A stretch of 64,000 nt of DNA from the NCBI GenBank assembly GCA_016195325.1, contig JACPZX010000016.1, positions 72,703 through 136,702 on the forward strand, in the 5' to 3' direction. The stretch comes from Acidobacteriota bacterium. GTDB lineage: Bacteria > Acidobacteriota > Polarisedimenticolia > JACPZX01. Numbering within the stretch: position 1 is the first letter of the stretch; each line of letters opens with the position of its first letter. Made by a program: the position numbers and the translations under genes. The notes under the pieces are model-generated. The model worked only from the letters and a program-made list of their open reading frames with translations. It was not told the DNA's origin and did not search any database. This document shows positions 1-8,900 of the stretch, one piece after another.

Positions 1-1810
1 TTCCGGGCCAGGCGTACTTCATCAGCTCGCCGAGCACCTGCTCGCTGATGGAGCCGATGGGCTTGCCCATCTTCGACGCGTAGATCATGGCGAAGTGCCG
101 GGTCAGGCGGGGGACGTCCTCGAGGCGCTCGCGCAGCGGAGGGATCGCGATCGGAAAGACGTTGAGACGGTAGAAGAGGTCGGCGCGGAACCGTCCCTCC
201 TCGACGGCGCTCTTCAGATCGCGGTTGGTCGCGGCGACCATGCGGACGTTCACCTTGAGGGTTTGACTTCCCCCGATCCGCTCGAACTCGCCGTCCTGGA
301 GGACCCGGAGAAGCTTCGCCTGGAGCTCCAGCGGAAGGTCTCCGATCTCGTCGAGGAAGAGCGTGCCGCCGCTCGCCATCTCGAAGCGGCCGGCCCTGCG
401 GGTCATGGCGCCGGTGAAGGCCCCCTTCTCGTGGCCGAACAGCTCGCTCTCGATCACCCCGCTCGGGAGGGCCGCGCAGTTCACCTTGACGAGGATCTTG
501 TCCTTCCGCCCGCTCAGGCGGTGGATCGCGCGGACGACGAGCTCCTTCCCCGTCCCCGTCTCCCCCGTCACGAGCACCGTGGAGTCCGTCCCCGCGACCA
601 TCCGGACACTTCCAAGGACCTTCCGGATCGCCGGAGACTCGCCGACCACGTCCTCGAACGACGTCTCGGCCCGCCACTCCTCCTGGAGGTACTGGTTCTC
701 CTGCTCGAGCTGGCGCTTGAGCGACGCGATCTCCTCGTACGCGAGCATGTTCTGGATGGCGAGGACCAGCTGGTCGGCGATCGCCAGCAGGAGCTCGGCG
801 TCCCGCTCCCGGTACCGCCCCACCTCCCGGCTCCCCACGTTCAGGGTGCCGATGACCTTTCCCTTCGCTCGCAGGGGGACGGAGAGGGCGGAGAGGATCC
901 CGTCCTGAAGCAGCCAGACGTGCTCGAGGAACTGCGGCCCCTCCCGGAGATCCTCCGTCAGGAGAGGGCGCGCGTTGTCGGTGACCCAGCCGCAGCGGCT
1001 TCCGCGCCGCGGCCACTCCGTGGCGAGGGGGATGGCCGAAGGCGTCGGAACGGGGCCGGCGAGCCCCTGGACCCTGAAGACGTCCGCCTCGGGGTCGTCC
1101 AGGACGAGCGCCGCGCGATCGAAGGGCATCACCTCGCGAAGCGAGCCCGCGATCGCGTCGAAGAGCGTCTCGCGATCGAGACAGGTCACGACCCCGTTGT
1201 TCACCTGAAGCAGCACGCGCCACCGCTCCTCGGCGCGGCCCAGCTGGGAGGTGCGAGCCTCCACGAGGCGCTGGAGATCCGTGCTCAGGGCCCGGAGGTC
1301 CGCCGCCAGGCTCCGCGACCCGATCTCGGTCATCACGGACGCCGCGAGGGCGCGGAGGATCTCGACCTCCTCCGCGGTCCACGCGTGGGGGATGGAGTCC
1401 ACGACGCAGAAGGTGCCGAGCGTGAATCCTTCGGTCGTGGTCAGCGGGATCCCGGCGTAGGCGATCACGCCGAACTCTGTGACCGACGGGTTGTCCCGGA
1501 CGAGCGGGTCCAGCCGGGCGTCCGAGACGAGGAGGGGCTCCCCCGACGCGACGGCGTGCTTGCAGAACGAGTGCGTCAGGGGGGTCTGCCGCAGCGTCGC
1601 GAGCGGCTCGCCCACCCCGGCGGCGCTCTTGAGGAACGAGCGCGTCCCGTCCACCAGCGACACGATCGCGACGGGGACGTGCAGGATCGTGGTCGCGAGG
1701 CGCGTCAGGCGATCGAAGGCTTCCTCGGGAGGCGAATCCAGCAACGAGGTTCGCTCGAGAGCCGCGAGCCGCGAGGCGCTCAGGATGGCGGCTTCGTCCT
1801 TGCTGTCCAT
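1..1810 (-). CDS. Sigma-54-dependent regulator with two GAF domains, C-terminus cut by window edge
   Basis: This is an enhancer-binding activator of sigma-54 RNA polymerase, read leftward off position 1. From the N-terminus there is a GAF domain (about residues 10-165, with LLDSPPEEAFDRL and THSFCKHA), a second GAF domain (about 205-350), a short linker helix (SLKRQLEQENQYLQEE), and an AAA+ domain with Walker A GETGTGKE near residue 416, the sigma-54-contacting GAFTGA loop near 462 and Walker B FLDEIG near 483. The sequence ends in the AAA+ domain at MKYAWPG, so the expected Fis-type DNA-binding helix lies outside the window. No receiver domain is present, so the signal is probably a ligand sensed by the GAFs rather than a phosphoryl group (inference). 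I chose the ATG at 1810; an in-frame ATG at 1822 abuts its AGGGG and is less likely. It is divergent from the cupin gene. Confidence 0.9.
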   Translation of the reverse strand, partial: MDSKDEAAILSASRLAALERTSLLDSPPEEAFDRLTRLATTILHVPVAIVSLVDGTRSFLKSAAGVGEPLATLRQTPLTHSFCKHAVASGEPLLVSDARLDPLVRDNPSVTEFGVIAYAGIPLTTTEGFTLGTFCVVDSIPHAWTAEEVEILRALAASVMTEIGSRSLAADLRALSTDLQRLVEARTSQLGRAEERWRVLLQVNNGVVTCLDRETLFDAIAGSLREVMPFDRAALVLDDPEADVFRVQGLAGPVPTPSAIPLATEWPRRGSRCGWVTDNARPLLTEDLREGPQFLEHVWLLQDGILSALSVPLRAKGKVIGTLNVGSREVGRYRERDAELLLAIADQLVLAIQNMLAYEEIASLKRQLEQENQYLQEEWRAETSFEDVVGESPAIRKVLGSVRMVAGTDSTVLVTGETGTGKELVVRAIHRLSGRKDKILVKVNCAALPSGVIESELFGHEKGAFTGAMTRRAGRFEMASGGTLFLDEIGDLPLELQAKLLRVLQDGEFERIGGSQTLKVNVRMVAATNRDLKSAVEEGRFRADLFYRLNVFPIAIPPLRERLEDVPRLTRHFAMIYASKMGKPIGSISEQVLGELMKYAWPG

Positions 1811-1944
1811 GAGAACACCCATCCCCTGGAATGCGATGGTGGACCCTTCGTGATCGCGAAGAATGGCACACTCGACGCCCTACGGAAAGGGCGGAAGGTG
1901 ACGAGAGTCGGGAGTTCGTGCAAACTCCGATGAAGGAGGGGCTC

Positions 1945-2376
1945 ATGGAAAAAGGCGTCTCGTACGCGAAGATCGACACCGGCGGAAGCGATCGCTTCTT
2001 CTCCCTCAGGGAGAAGCTCGGCATCGCGAGCTTCGGGATGAACCTGATCCTTCTGAAGCCGGGGAACCGCGGCCGGATTCACGTCCACGCGAAGCAGGAG
2101 GAGGTCTACGTCGTGCTCGAGGGGACGCTTTCCCTCGGCGTCGAAGGGGTCGAGCGGGATCTCGGCCCCGGCGAGATCGCGCGCGTCGCGCCGGAGGTCC
2201 GGCGCCAGCTCGTCAACCGCGGGCCAGGACGCGCCGCGATCCTCGCCCTCGGAGGCGCCGGCGAGCACGTGGGGCGCGACGCGACCGCGTACGTGTCGTG
2301 GGAGGCGAAGGAGGGAAGGACGCCCCAGGAGACGCCGCTCCCCGAGGATCTGCCACCGGGGGAACGGAGGCGTTGA
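1945..2376 (+). CDS. Small cupin-domain protein
   Basis: A 143-residue single-domain cupin. Cupin motif 1 is complete: G40 is followed by H46-x-H48-x3-E52 and a conserved G in VVLEG, so a metal site is likely. Motif 2 is weaker (LGPGEIARVAPEVRRQLVNRG). The start is the ATG at 1945, preceded by GAAGGAGGGG; the reading frame is open further upstream to 1831, but that extension has no ribosome binding site and no homology-like content. Such proteins can be sugar-binding, regulatory or small metal-dependent enzymes, and the substrate cannot be told from sequence. It is divergent from the sigma-54 regulator, with about 134 bases between them, and lies 90 bases upstream of the DUF1326 gene. Confidence 0.8.
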   Translation: MEKGVSYAKIDTGGSDRFFSLREKLGIASFGMNLILLKPGNRGRIHVHAKQEEVYVVLEGTLSLGVEGVERDLGPGEIARVAPEVRRQLVNRGPGRAAILALGGAGEHVGRDATAYVSWEAKEGRTPQETPLPEDLPPGERRR

Positions 2377-2466
2377 AGGGAGCACGGCTCGCGGCGGCGG
2401 GAATTCTGTTAGCATGGCCGTTGGTCCCGCCTCGTCACGACACTCGTTTCCGAAAGGAGGAGTCCG

Positions 2467-3207
2467 ATGAGCCAGCCCAGGACTCGCGCCCTTGCGGCGA
2501 TATCCATCGCCATCCTCGCGGTGATCTTCGCCGTCAGCGGCGCCGTGAAAGCCCAGACGCCGGCACCGAAGCCCGACTGGACGCTGAACGCCACCCTCAT
2601 CGAGGCGTGCAGCTGCTCGATGTTCTGCCCTTGCTACTTCACGACCAAGCCCGCCCCCGATCACGCAGGCCACGGCGCCGGCGGCGAGCACTACTGCCGC
2701 TTCAACATCGCCTACAGGATCAACAAGGGGATGTACGGCACGACGGACCTCGCCGGCGCGAAGGTCTGGATCGCCGGCGATCTCGGCGACGATTTCGGCG
2801 ACAACGAGACCGAGTGGGCCGAGGTGACCTTCGATCCGAGCGTCACGAAGGCGCAGCGCGACGGCATCGCCGCGATCCTCGTCGGCCCCGTCTACCCATG
2901 GAAGTGGAAGTCGTTCACCGTCGGAGCGGACGCCCCGATCGAGTGGAGCGGCGACAAGACGCACGCGATCGCGAAGCTCGACGGAGGGAAGGCCGGCGAG
3001 ATCCAGCTCGCGCACAACCCCACCGCCGAAAGCGGCGAGCCGACGGTGATCACGAACCTCAAGTACTTCCACGCCCCCCACAACGAGGGGTTCATCCTGA
3101 TGCCGAACAAGGTCGAGGCCTACCGGCGCGGGGACAAGAAGTTCGAGTACAACAACACCAACGGCTTCATGATCACGCTCGACATCAACTCGAAGGAGCT
3201 GATGTAG
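2467..3207 (+). CDS. Exported DUF1326 family protein
   Basis: A 246-residue protein with an N-terminal signal peptide (hydrophobic residues about 10-27, cleavage probably after VKA). The mature part begins with the DUF1326 signature EACSCSMFCPC, four cysteines C48/C50/C54/C56 in a CxCx3CxC layout, followed by HAGHGAGGEHYCRF, which is rich in possible metal ligands. The family has no established biochemical function; the clustered Cys/His residues suggest metal or redox chemistry (inference). AGGAGG sits about 6 bases before the ATG at 2467. The next gene encodes a small thioredoxin-like protein, which would fit a partnership keeping these cysteines reduced or metallated in the periplasm. Confidence 0.85.
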   Translation: MSQPRTRALAAISIAILAVIFAVSGAVKAQTPAPKPDWTLNATLIEACSCSMFCPCYFTTKPAPDHAGHGAGGEHYCRFNIAYRINKGMYGTTDLAGAKVWIAGDLGDDFGDNETEWAEVTFDPSVTKAQRDGIAAILVGPVYPWKWKSFTVGADAPIEWSGDKTHAIAKLDGGKAGEIQLAHNPTAESGEPTVITNLKYFHAPHNEGFILMPNKVEAYRRGDKKFEYNNTNGFMITLDINSKELM

Positions 3208-3237
3208 CGCGGAGAGTCGCCGGGAGCAGGGCTCGGG

Positions 3238-3774
3238 ATGAGATGGCCGGGCGTTGCCATCGGGGTGCTCGTCGTCGCCTTCTCGGCACCTCCTCCCCTC
3301 GCGGACGGACCCCAGGTCCACGACTGCGGTGAGGCGCAGCCGAGATCCCACCGGTGCGAGCACAGCTTCACCCTCGCGAAGGTCTTCGACCGGACCGGCG
3401 TCCAGGTCTTCGATCGAATCGGTTACGCGAAGGATCTCGTGAAGGCCCTGAGGACGGCGACCGGGTCGCCCGCGCCGGTTGAAGGTGGGCGGACGCTCGT
3501 CGAGGAGATGGCCCGCGTCCGAACGGACGCGGGAGAGCGCGTTCGGGCGTCGGGGCTCGGCGATGCCGACTTCTTCGTCGTGACGTACGAGGCCGAATGG
3601 TGCGAGCCGTGCAAGGCCCAGCTCAAGGACGCCCGCCGGTTCGCCGATTCGAACCGAAAGGACCGCATCGACGTCGTGCGCATCGAAGCCAACTTCATGG
3701 CCCTCGACGCCGAGACCCAGAAACAGCTCGTGCAGCACAGGCCCGAGGCAAAGAAGCCGGAGATGGAGAGGTAG
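3238..3774 (+). CDS. Exported thioredoxin-like protein
   Basis: A 178-residue protein with a signal peptide (residues 1-22) and a thioredoxin-type active site W121-C122-E-P-C125-K126, preceded by the beta-strand FFVVTYEAE typical of the fold. After the first half of the fold the sequence ends early: no cis-proline strand is recognisable, so the domain looks truncated or atypical. Residues 44-64 (TLAKV-DRTGV-FDR) match a stretch encoded at 12558-12620 at both DNA and protein level. It lies 30 bases after the DUF1326 gene, probably in one transcript. The stop at 3772-3774 is the only stop in a reading frame that continues open into the carboxypeptidase gene to 4311, so the boundary between the two is suspect. 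Confidence 0.7.
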   Translation: MRWPGVAIGVLVVAFSAPPPLADGPQVHDCGEAQPRSHRCEHSFTLAKVFDRTGVQVFDRIGYAKDLVKALRTATGSPAPVEGGRTLVEEMARVRTDAGERVRASGLGDADFFVVTYEAEWCEPCKAQLKDARRFADSNRKDRIDVVRIEANFMALDAETQKQLVQHRPEAKKPEMER

Positions 3775-3870
3775 CGGCTCACGGACCCCTACGAGACGCG
3801 CGTCGCGAAGATCCTGGCGCATCTGGGGATCCCCGCCGCGAACGGCACGACCACCGGGCTGCCGCTCCGA

Positions 3871-4311
3871 GTGGAAGCGACCGAACTCGTCGAAGTCGGC
3901 CCTGACATCCACGGCCGGGTGCGGCAGCTCACGCCGTACGCCGCCGAGAGGTGGGCGGCGCTCAGGGACGCGGCGGCGCTCGACGGCATCACGCTCCTTC
4001 TCGTCTCCGCCTTCAGGAGCCTCGAGCACCAGCAGGGGATCTTCGAGCGCAAGCTCGCTTCGGGGCAGACTCTCGAGAGCATCCTCGCGGTGAACGCGCC
4101 ACCGGGGTACAGCGAGCACCACACGGGCCGGGCGATCGACCTCACGGCCCCCGACTGCGAGCCGCTCGCCGAGGAGTTCGAGTCAACCGCGGCCTTCGCG
4201 TGGCTCTCCAGGAACGCGCGTCGATTCGACGTCACGATGACCTACCCCCGGGGGAACGTCTTCGGCATGGCCTACGAGCCCTGGCACTGGGCGGCCGGGA
4301 CGGCGACCTGA
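3871..4311 (+). CDS. VanY-like D-alanyl-D-alanine carboxypeptidase (peptidase M15B), start uncertain
   Basis: A zinc peptidase expected to trim the terminal D-Ala of peptidoglycan stem peptides. Numbered from the GTG at 3871 (146 residues), the M15 motif is complete: SEHHTGRAIDLT supplies H83 and D90, and YEPWHW supplies the catalytic E136 and the third ligand H139. The VSAFRS strand is also typical. Homology does not begin at 3871: codons 3775-3870 encode DPYETRVAKILAHLGIP and TTGLPLRVEATELV, matching the usual N-terminus of the family, yet no ATG, GTG or TTG occurs there. The nearest in-frame ATG, at 3763, is followed three codons later by the TAG at 3772. The gene may be broken by a point mutation, carry a sequencing error or use an unusual start. 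Confidence 0.75.
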   Translation: MEATELVEVGPDIHGRVRQLTPYAAERWAALRDAAALDGITLLLVSAFRSLEHQQGIFERKLASGQTLESILAVNAPPGYSEHHTGRAIDLTAPDCEPLAEEFESTAAFAWLSRNARRFDVTMTYPRGNVFGMAYEPWHWAAGTAT

Positions 4312-4481
4312 TGGACCGCGACGCCCGGACGCCGGCGGATGGCGGCTCCGTTCCTGGAAATGAGCCGGGATGTCGATTACGCTCTCCGCTCCAGCCCGAG
4401 GGTTCGACGTAGACCTGGAGGGGGGAACGCCCCCGCAGGGGCTCGTCGCGCAACTCGACATTCCGGACGGACACCAAGCCC

Positions 4482-5360
4482 ATGCTCTGGCCGGCCAGAG
4501 AAAACCCCGCGGCATCCGTGATCGAGGCAGATCCGGCTCGTCCCGACATGCGAACGATCCACGAGCAGGGAATCGTGCTGCTCAGGGGCGTCTTCTCCCG
4601 CGACACGATCTCGCACCTTCGGGCGCGATTCGAGCAAGTCGTCCGCCGCGCGCTCCGCGACGGCGCTCATGCCGCAACGCACCCGAAGCACCCGGGTCGG
4701 ACCATCCTGGGCGACCTTCCGTCGATGGAAGAGCTCCGGGATCTCGACTTCGTGCTGTTCGATCCCCGCATCGTCGGCTACGCGAAGCGGATTCTGGGCG
4801 ACGAGATCGTCTACTTCGGGGACAGCCAGATCCGGATCGGCTTCGGCGGTCGCGGTTTCCACAAGGATTTCCAGCTCGAGACCGGACCGCGCGTGGTGAT
4901 GGTCCGCTTCGCCCTGTATCTCCAGGATCACAGCGCGCACAGCGGAGGGCTGAAGATCCGCCTCAAGTCCCACAGGACGATGTCCCGGCACGTGGGCGAG
5001 ATGCTGAACGTCCCGACCACGGAGGGGGACCTGGTCGTATTCGACCTTCGATCCGCGCACTCGGGGCACAACGTCAGGTTGAAGGCCTCGCCCGACCTGT
5101 GCCTGCACCCCAGGGTCGAGAGCGCCCTGCCGCGATTGCTGACGATGCCCGAGGAGAGGGATCGAATCTGCGTCCTGTGGTCCTTCGCCCTCCCCGGAGA
5201 ACATCTCGACCTGTACCTCGACTGGATCACCCGGGAGCCCGAGCACTTCAGGCGATCCGGTTGGTACCCGGAGCTCCTCGACCTGGCGGCCCGGAGGGGA
5301 GTGGCGATGCGAAAGGGGGTTCCCGACCATGGGCGGGCGACCCCGGCTCCCGGCACGTGA
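4482..5360 (+). CDS. Phytanoyl-CoA dioxygenase (PhyH) family protein
   Basis: A 292-residue protein of the Fe(II)/2-oxoglutarate oxygenase superfamily. The iron-binding HxD is H127-K-D129 in GRGFHKDF; the distal histidine is H193 or H196 in LRSAHSGHNVR, with R199 placed to bind 2-oxoglutarate. The strands GGLKIRLKSH and GDLVVFDLR complete the double-stranded beta-helix core. The substrate is unknown; PhyH proteins hydroxylate lipids, amino acids and natural products. The ATG at 4482 lacks a clear ribosome binding site; an in-frame ATG at 4548 (MRTIHEQG) would still keep the whole domain. It overlaps the next gene by four bases (GTGA), so the two are probably translationally coupled. Confidence 0.8.
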   Translation: MLWPARENPAASVIEADPARPDMRTIHEQGIVLLRGVFSRDTISHLRARFEQVVRRALRDGAHAATHPKHPGRTILGDLPSMEELRDLDFVLFDPRIVGYAKRILGDEIVYFGDSQIRIGFGGRGFHKDFQLETGPRVVMVRFALYLQDHSAHSGGLKIRLKSHRTMSRHVGEMLNVPTTEGDLVVFDLRSAHSGHNVRLKASPDLCLHPRVESALPRLLTMPEERDRICVLWSFALPGEHLDLYLDWITREPEHFRRSGWYPELLDLAARRGVAMRKGVPDHGRATPAPGT

Positions 5361-5827
5361 GCCGCGGCCCCTCTGACTCGGCCGACATCGTCGTCTTCCC
5401 TCCCGTGCTCCTCGGCGGAGGGATGATCCTCGCGGCGATCCTCGACCGGGCTTTCCCCTTCCCCCTCCTCGCGCCGCTCGCGGCCCGCCTGCTCGGATTG
5501 GCGCTCTTCGCGCTCTGTCTCGCCCTCGGTTTGTGGGCGCACGCGGCGATGCGGCGCGCGGGGACGAACATCCGTCCCGATCGTCCGACCCTCGCCATCG
5601 CGACCGACGGGCCGTTCCGCTTCACGCGGAACCCTCTCTATCTCGCAGGCCTCGGGGTGTACCTGGCGGTGGCGCTCTTCATCGACGGGCTCGTGCCCCT
5701 CCTGCTCGTCGTCCCGATCGCGATCATCCTCCATCGCGGCGTCGTGCTCCGCGAGGAGCACTACCTCGAGGGGAAGTTCGGGGAAACGTACCTCGCGTAC
5801 AGGTCGAGGGTGAGGAGGTGGGTGTGA
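5357..5827 (+). CDS. Isoprenylcysteine carboxyl-methyltransferase-like membrane protein
   Basis: A 156-residue integral membrane protein with about four hydrophobic segments. The C-terminal half carries the ICMT/phospholipid-methyltransferase signature: GPFRFTRNPLYLAG, then a hydrophobic helix, then EEHYLEGKFGETYLAYRSRVRRW. Bacterial members methylate lipids or small membrane-embedded substrates using S-adenosylmethionine; the substrate here is unknown. The GTG at 5357 overlaps the TGA of the PhyH gene, and translation from it gives a natural N-terminus. The pairing with a PhyH oxygenase suggests sequential modification of one lipid-like molecule (inference). A strong hairpin follows the gene. 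Confidence 0.8.
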   Translation: MSRGPSDSADIVVFPPVLLGGGMILAAILDRAFPFPLLAPLAARLLGLALFALCLALGLWAHAAMRRAGTNIRPDRPTLAIATDGPFRFTRNPLYLAGLGVYLAVALFIDGLVPLLLVVPIAIILHRGVVLREEHYLEGKFGETYLAYRSRVRRWV

Positions 5828-5869
5828 GGAACGGGGTGTTACGCCTCGGTCTGGTGCACGTGGGCCCGC

Positions 5870-5892
5870 GGGTCCTCAGGGGCTGAGGACCC
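5870..5892. terminator. Hairpin between convergent genes, probable bidirectional terminator
   Basis: A perfect 10-bp stem, GGGTCCTCAG paired with CTGAGGACCC, closes a 3-base loop. It lies between the stop of the methyltransferase-like gene (5827) and the stop of the kelch-like gene (5909). There is no U-tract on either side. Confidence 0.6.
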
Positions 5893-5908
5893 TGCGCCGA
5901 CGGATCGG

Positions 5909-8900
5909 TCAGTGGCACGCCCCCGCGCTCGCCGAAGCGGTCGCGTCGCGGTTGGCGTCGCCGTAGGTGCCCGTTCCGGCGGCGCAGCCGTTCTGGGCGC
6001 GGATCAGGACATAGATCGCCTGGCCCGGCGGTGGGTCCGGCACGATCACGTCGGCGGTTGCGCCGGCGTGATCGTCCATCGCGCACGTTCCGGAGGAGAA
6101 GCTCCAGGGAACCGCCCTCACGGCGGCAAGGGATCCCGAGAAGATGTCGTAGCGCGTTCCCGATCCCGCCGTCCCTGATTGATCGGCCCAGGTCAGGCGG
6201 AGGCCGTTCGGAATCGCGCCGGCGGAGACTCCGGTGACCGGGCCCGGGGTCCGGATGGCGGAGGCGTCCTGGGGCGCGCAGTCCATGCAGTTGGCGGCGC
6301 CGTCGCCGTCGGCATCCCCGTTGTCCGCGAGCCCGTCGCAGTTGTCGTCCCGTCCGTTGCAGAGCTCGACCGCGCCCGGATGGACGGTGGGGTCGGCGTC
6401 GTTGCAGTCCCCCGCGCACTCGCTGAAGCCGTCGCCGTCATCGTCGGTCCCCTGGCCGAGAGCGTACGTTCCTCCGACCGCGTGGACTTGCTGGCTGTCC
6501 AACTCACCGCCCCACACGATCGCCGAGCCTCCCGCCCACACCATGGAGGCAACGGACCTGACGGCCGGAGCTCCAACCAGCGAGGTCGCCGTCCACGAGC
6601 TCGTCGAAGGATCGTACCGTCCGCCGCTGTTGACGGGCTGACCGCTGACGAGCCCTCCCCAGACCAGCATCTCCCGGCCGGTCCAAACGCCGAGGGGATC
6701 TCTGCGAGCGCTGGGCGCGTTCGCCGAGGAGATGGATGTCAGGGAGTCCGAGATTGGATCGTAGCGACTGCCGCCGTTGGTGGCGCCGCCGTCGTATCCG
6801 CCTCCCCAGATGTACACGTACTGCCCGCTCCAGACCGCCGTGTGGCCGGTCAAGCCCCTCGTCAGGGGGACTCCGGTCATCCTGGACCATGTGTCCGTGC
6901 CGGGATCGTAAAGGGCGCCCAGGGTGTAGTTGGGGAACAGGACGCCGTTCGAGCCGCCGACGACGACCATGACCGACCCTGTCCAGATCGCCTTGTGCCC
7001 CGAGCGAGGGCTGAGGGTGAAGTACGTGGACGTGGGCAGCCAGGTGTCTGCGACGGGGTCGTATCGACCGCCGGTGTCGAGGTACGTGGATCCGCTCTGG
7101 CCTCCCCAGACGATCATGCGGCTGCCGGTCCACACTCCCGTTGCAAAGGATCTCGCGGATGGCGCGTTGAGCGTGGAGGTGAGGGCCCACGAATCGCTCA
7201 CGGGGTTGTATCGTCCGCCTGTGGCCAGATCCAGGGAACCGGTGCTTCCTCCCCAGACGATCATCTCGCTTCCCGTCCAGACGGCCGTGTTCAGGTATCG
7301 CGCGCCGGGGGCGCCGGTCGTGGACATCGGCGTCCAGGAATCGACCAGAGGATCGTAGCGTTCGCCGACGTTGACGAGACCCTGACAGCAGACCGCAACG
7401 CTCTGGCCCTCTCCTCCCCACACCAGCATCTCGGCTCCGGTCCAGACCGCAGAATGGAAGCTCCGCCTCGCGGGAAGCGTGGCGTTGATGGGTGTCCAGG
7501 AGTTGGAGATGGGATCGAGCCTTCCGCCGTCCCAGAAGGGGAAGGTGGAAGAACCATCTTCGCCTCCCCAAACGATCATGAGCGATCCCGTCCATACTGC
7601 GCTGTGGCGCTGTCTCGCCGGCGGCGCGTTAACCGACGGTGTCGGCATCCAAGCATCCGTACCGGGGTTGTACCGGCCTCCGGACGAGAGAACCCCAGCG
7701 GAGGAACCGCCGTCGCCACCCCAGATGACCATCTCGCTCCCCGTCCAGACCGCCGTATGCAGAGCGCGAGAGTCCGCTGCGCCGGACGTCGACGTGGGGT
7801 CCCACCTGTTCGTCGCCGGATCGTACCGCCCGCCGCTGGCGAGCACGGCGCTGGCGCCGCTACCTCCCCAGACGATCATTCTCGTGCCCGTCCATACGGC
7901 CGTATGGGAGAGGCGGCCCTCGGGAGCCCCCGAAGAGGCGATCTTGGACCACTTATCGGTCGCCCGGGTGTAACGGGCCCCGCCGCTCGGCAACCCGCCC
8001 TGAGCGTCCTCTCCGCCCCAGACGATCATCTGTGTTCCGGTCCAGACGGCGGTGTGGTAGTAGGTTGCGGTCGGTCCCGGGGGCAGCGAAGTCCACATGT
8101 CGGCCACCGGGTCGTAGCGTGCGCCGGTGTTCGTCACTCCCCCCGCAGACGGCGCGCCGCCCCAGATGATCCATTCGGTTCCCGCCCAGACCGCGGAGCT
8201 ACCGAAGCGAGAAGAGGGGGCGTTGGCCGAAGCCATCGGCCGCCAGATGTCGCCGGCCGGGTCGTACCGGGCTCCCGCCACGGCCGCGCTGTCCCACTCG
8301 AGCATCTCGCTTCCCGTCCAGGCGATCGCCCCTGCATTGAGGGGAGCGTTCTGGAGCGAGGTCGGGGTCCAGCTGTCGGTGAGAGGGTTGTAGCGAGATC
8401 CCGATCCGGCGACGACCTCGAAGCCCCACCCTCCAAACGCGATCATCTCGTTCCCCGTCCAGACGACGGCGTGATCCCTTCGCGCGCTGGCGACGCTCCC
8501 CGGGTTGCCCGCCACGCCCCATGTGTCGTCGGGGACGCACGTCGACGTGGCGCTGGTCGTCAGAGCCTCGCCGGTGGACGCCGGATCGGAGAGAAGCGTT
8601 TCGCCCGAGGCGACCGTCTCCACCTCGCTCTCACCAAGATCGCCCGCCACCCCGTCCCACCAGCCATCCCACGTCGGGTCCTCATCCGAGGAAGTCCGGG
8701 CCTCATCCGGCGAGTGTTTCGCCCGACCGTGGATGCGCTCGTCCCGCTCGAAGTAGCCTCGCGCGAGGCGATCCACCAGCACGGGTCGCGCCAGGCACTC
8801 CGCCACGAGGACGGGATCGTCGTCGAGTGCGGCGTAGATCTCTCTTAGCCTGTCAGGGAAACGGGTGTGAAGGGCGATCCTCGACATCTCGGCTTGAAGC

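Noticed and set aside
1860-1885. TGGCAC resembling the -24 element of a sigma-54 promoter upstream of the cupin gene
   Set aside because: No matching -12 TTGC element lies at the required spacing.
95-1933. A 612-codon plus-strand frame at the left edge
   Set aside because: Its translation is Arg/Glu/Leu-rich without motifs, while the minus strand encodes clear GAF and AAA+ motifs over the same bases.
6179-8848. Long open frame opposite the kelch-like gene
   Set aside because: It has internal repetition only because the kelch repeats do, with no ribosome binding site and no domain.
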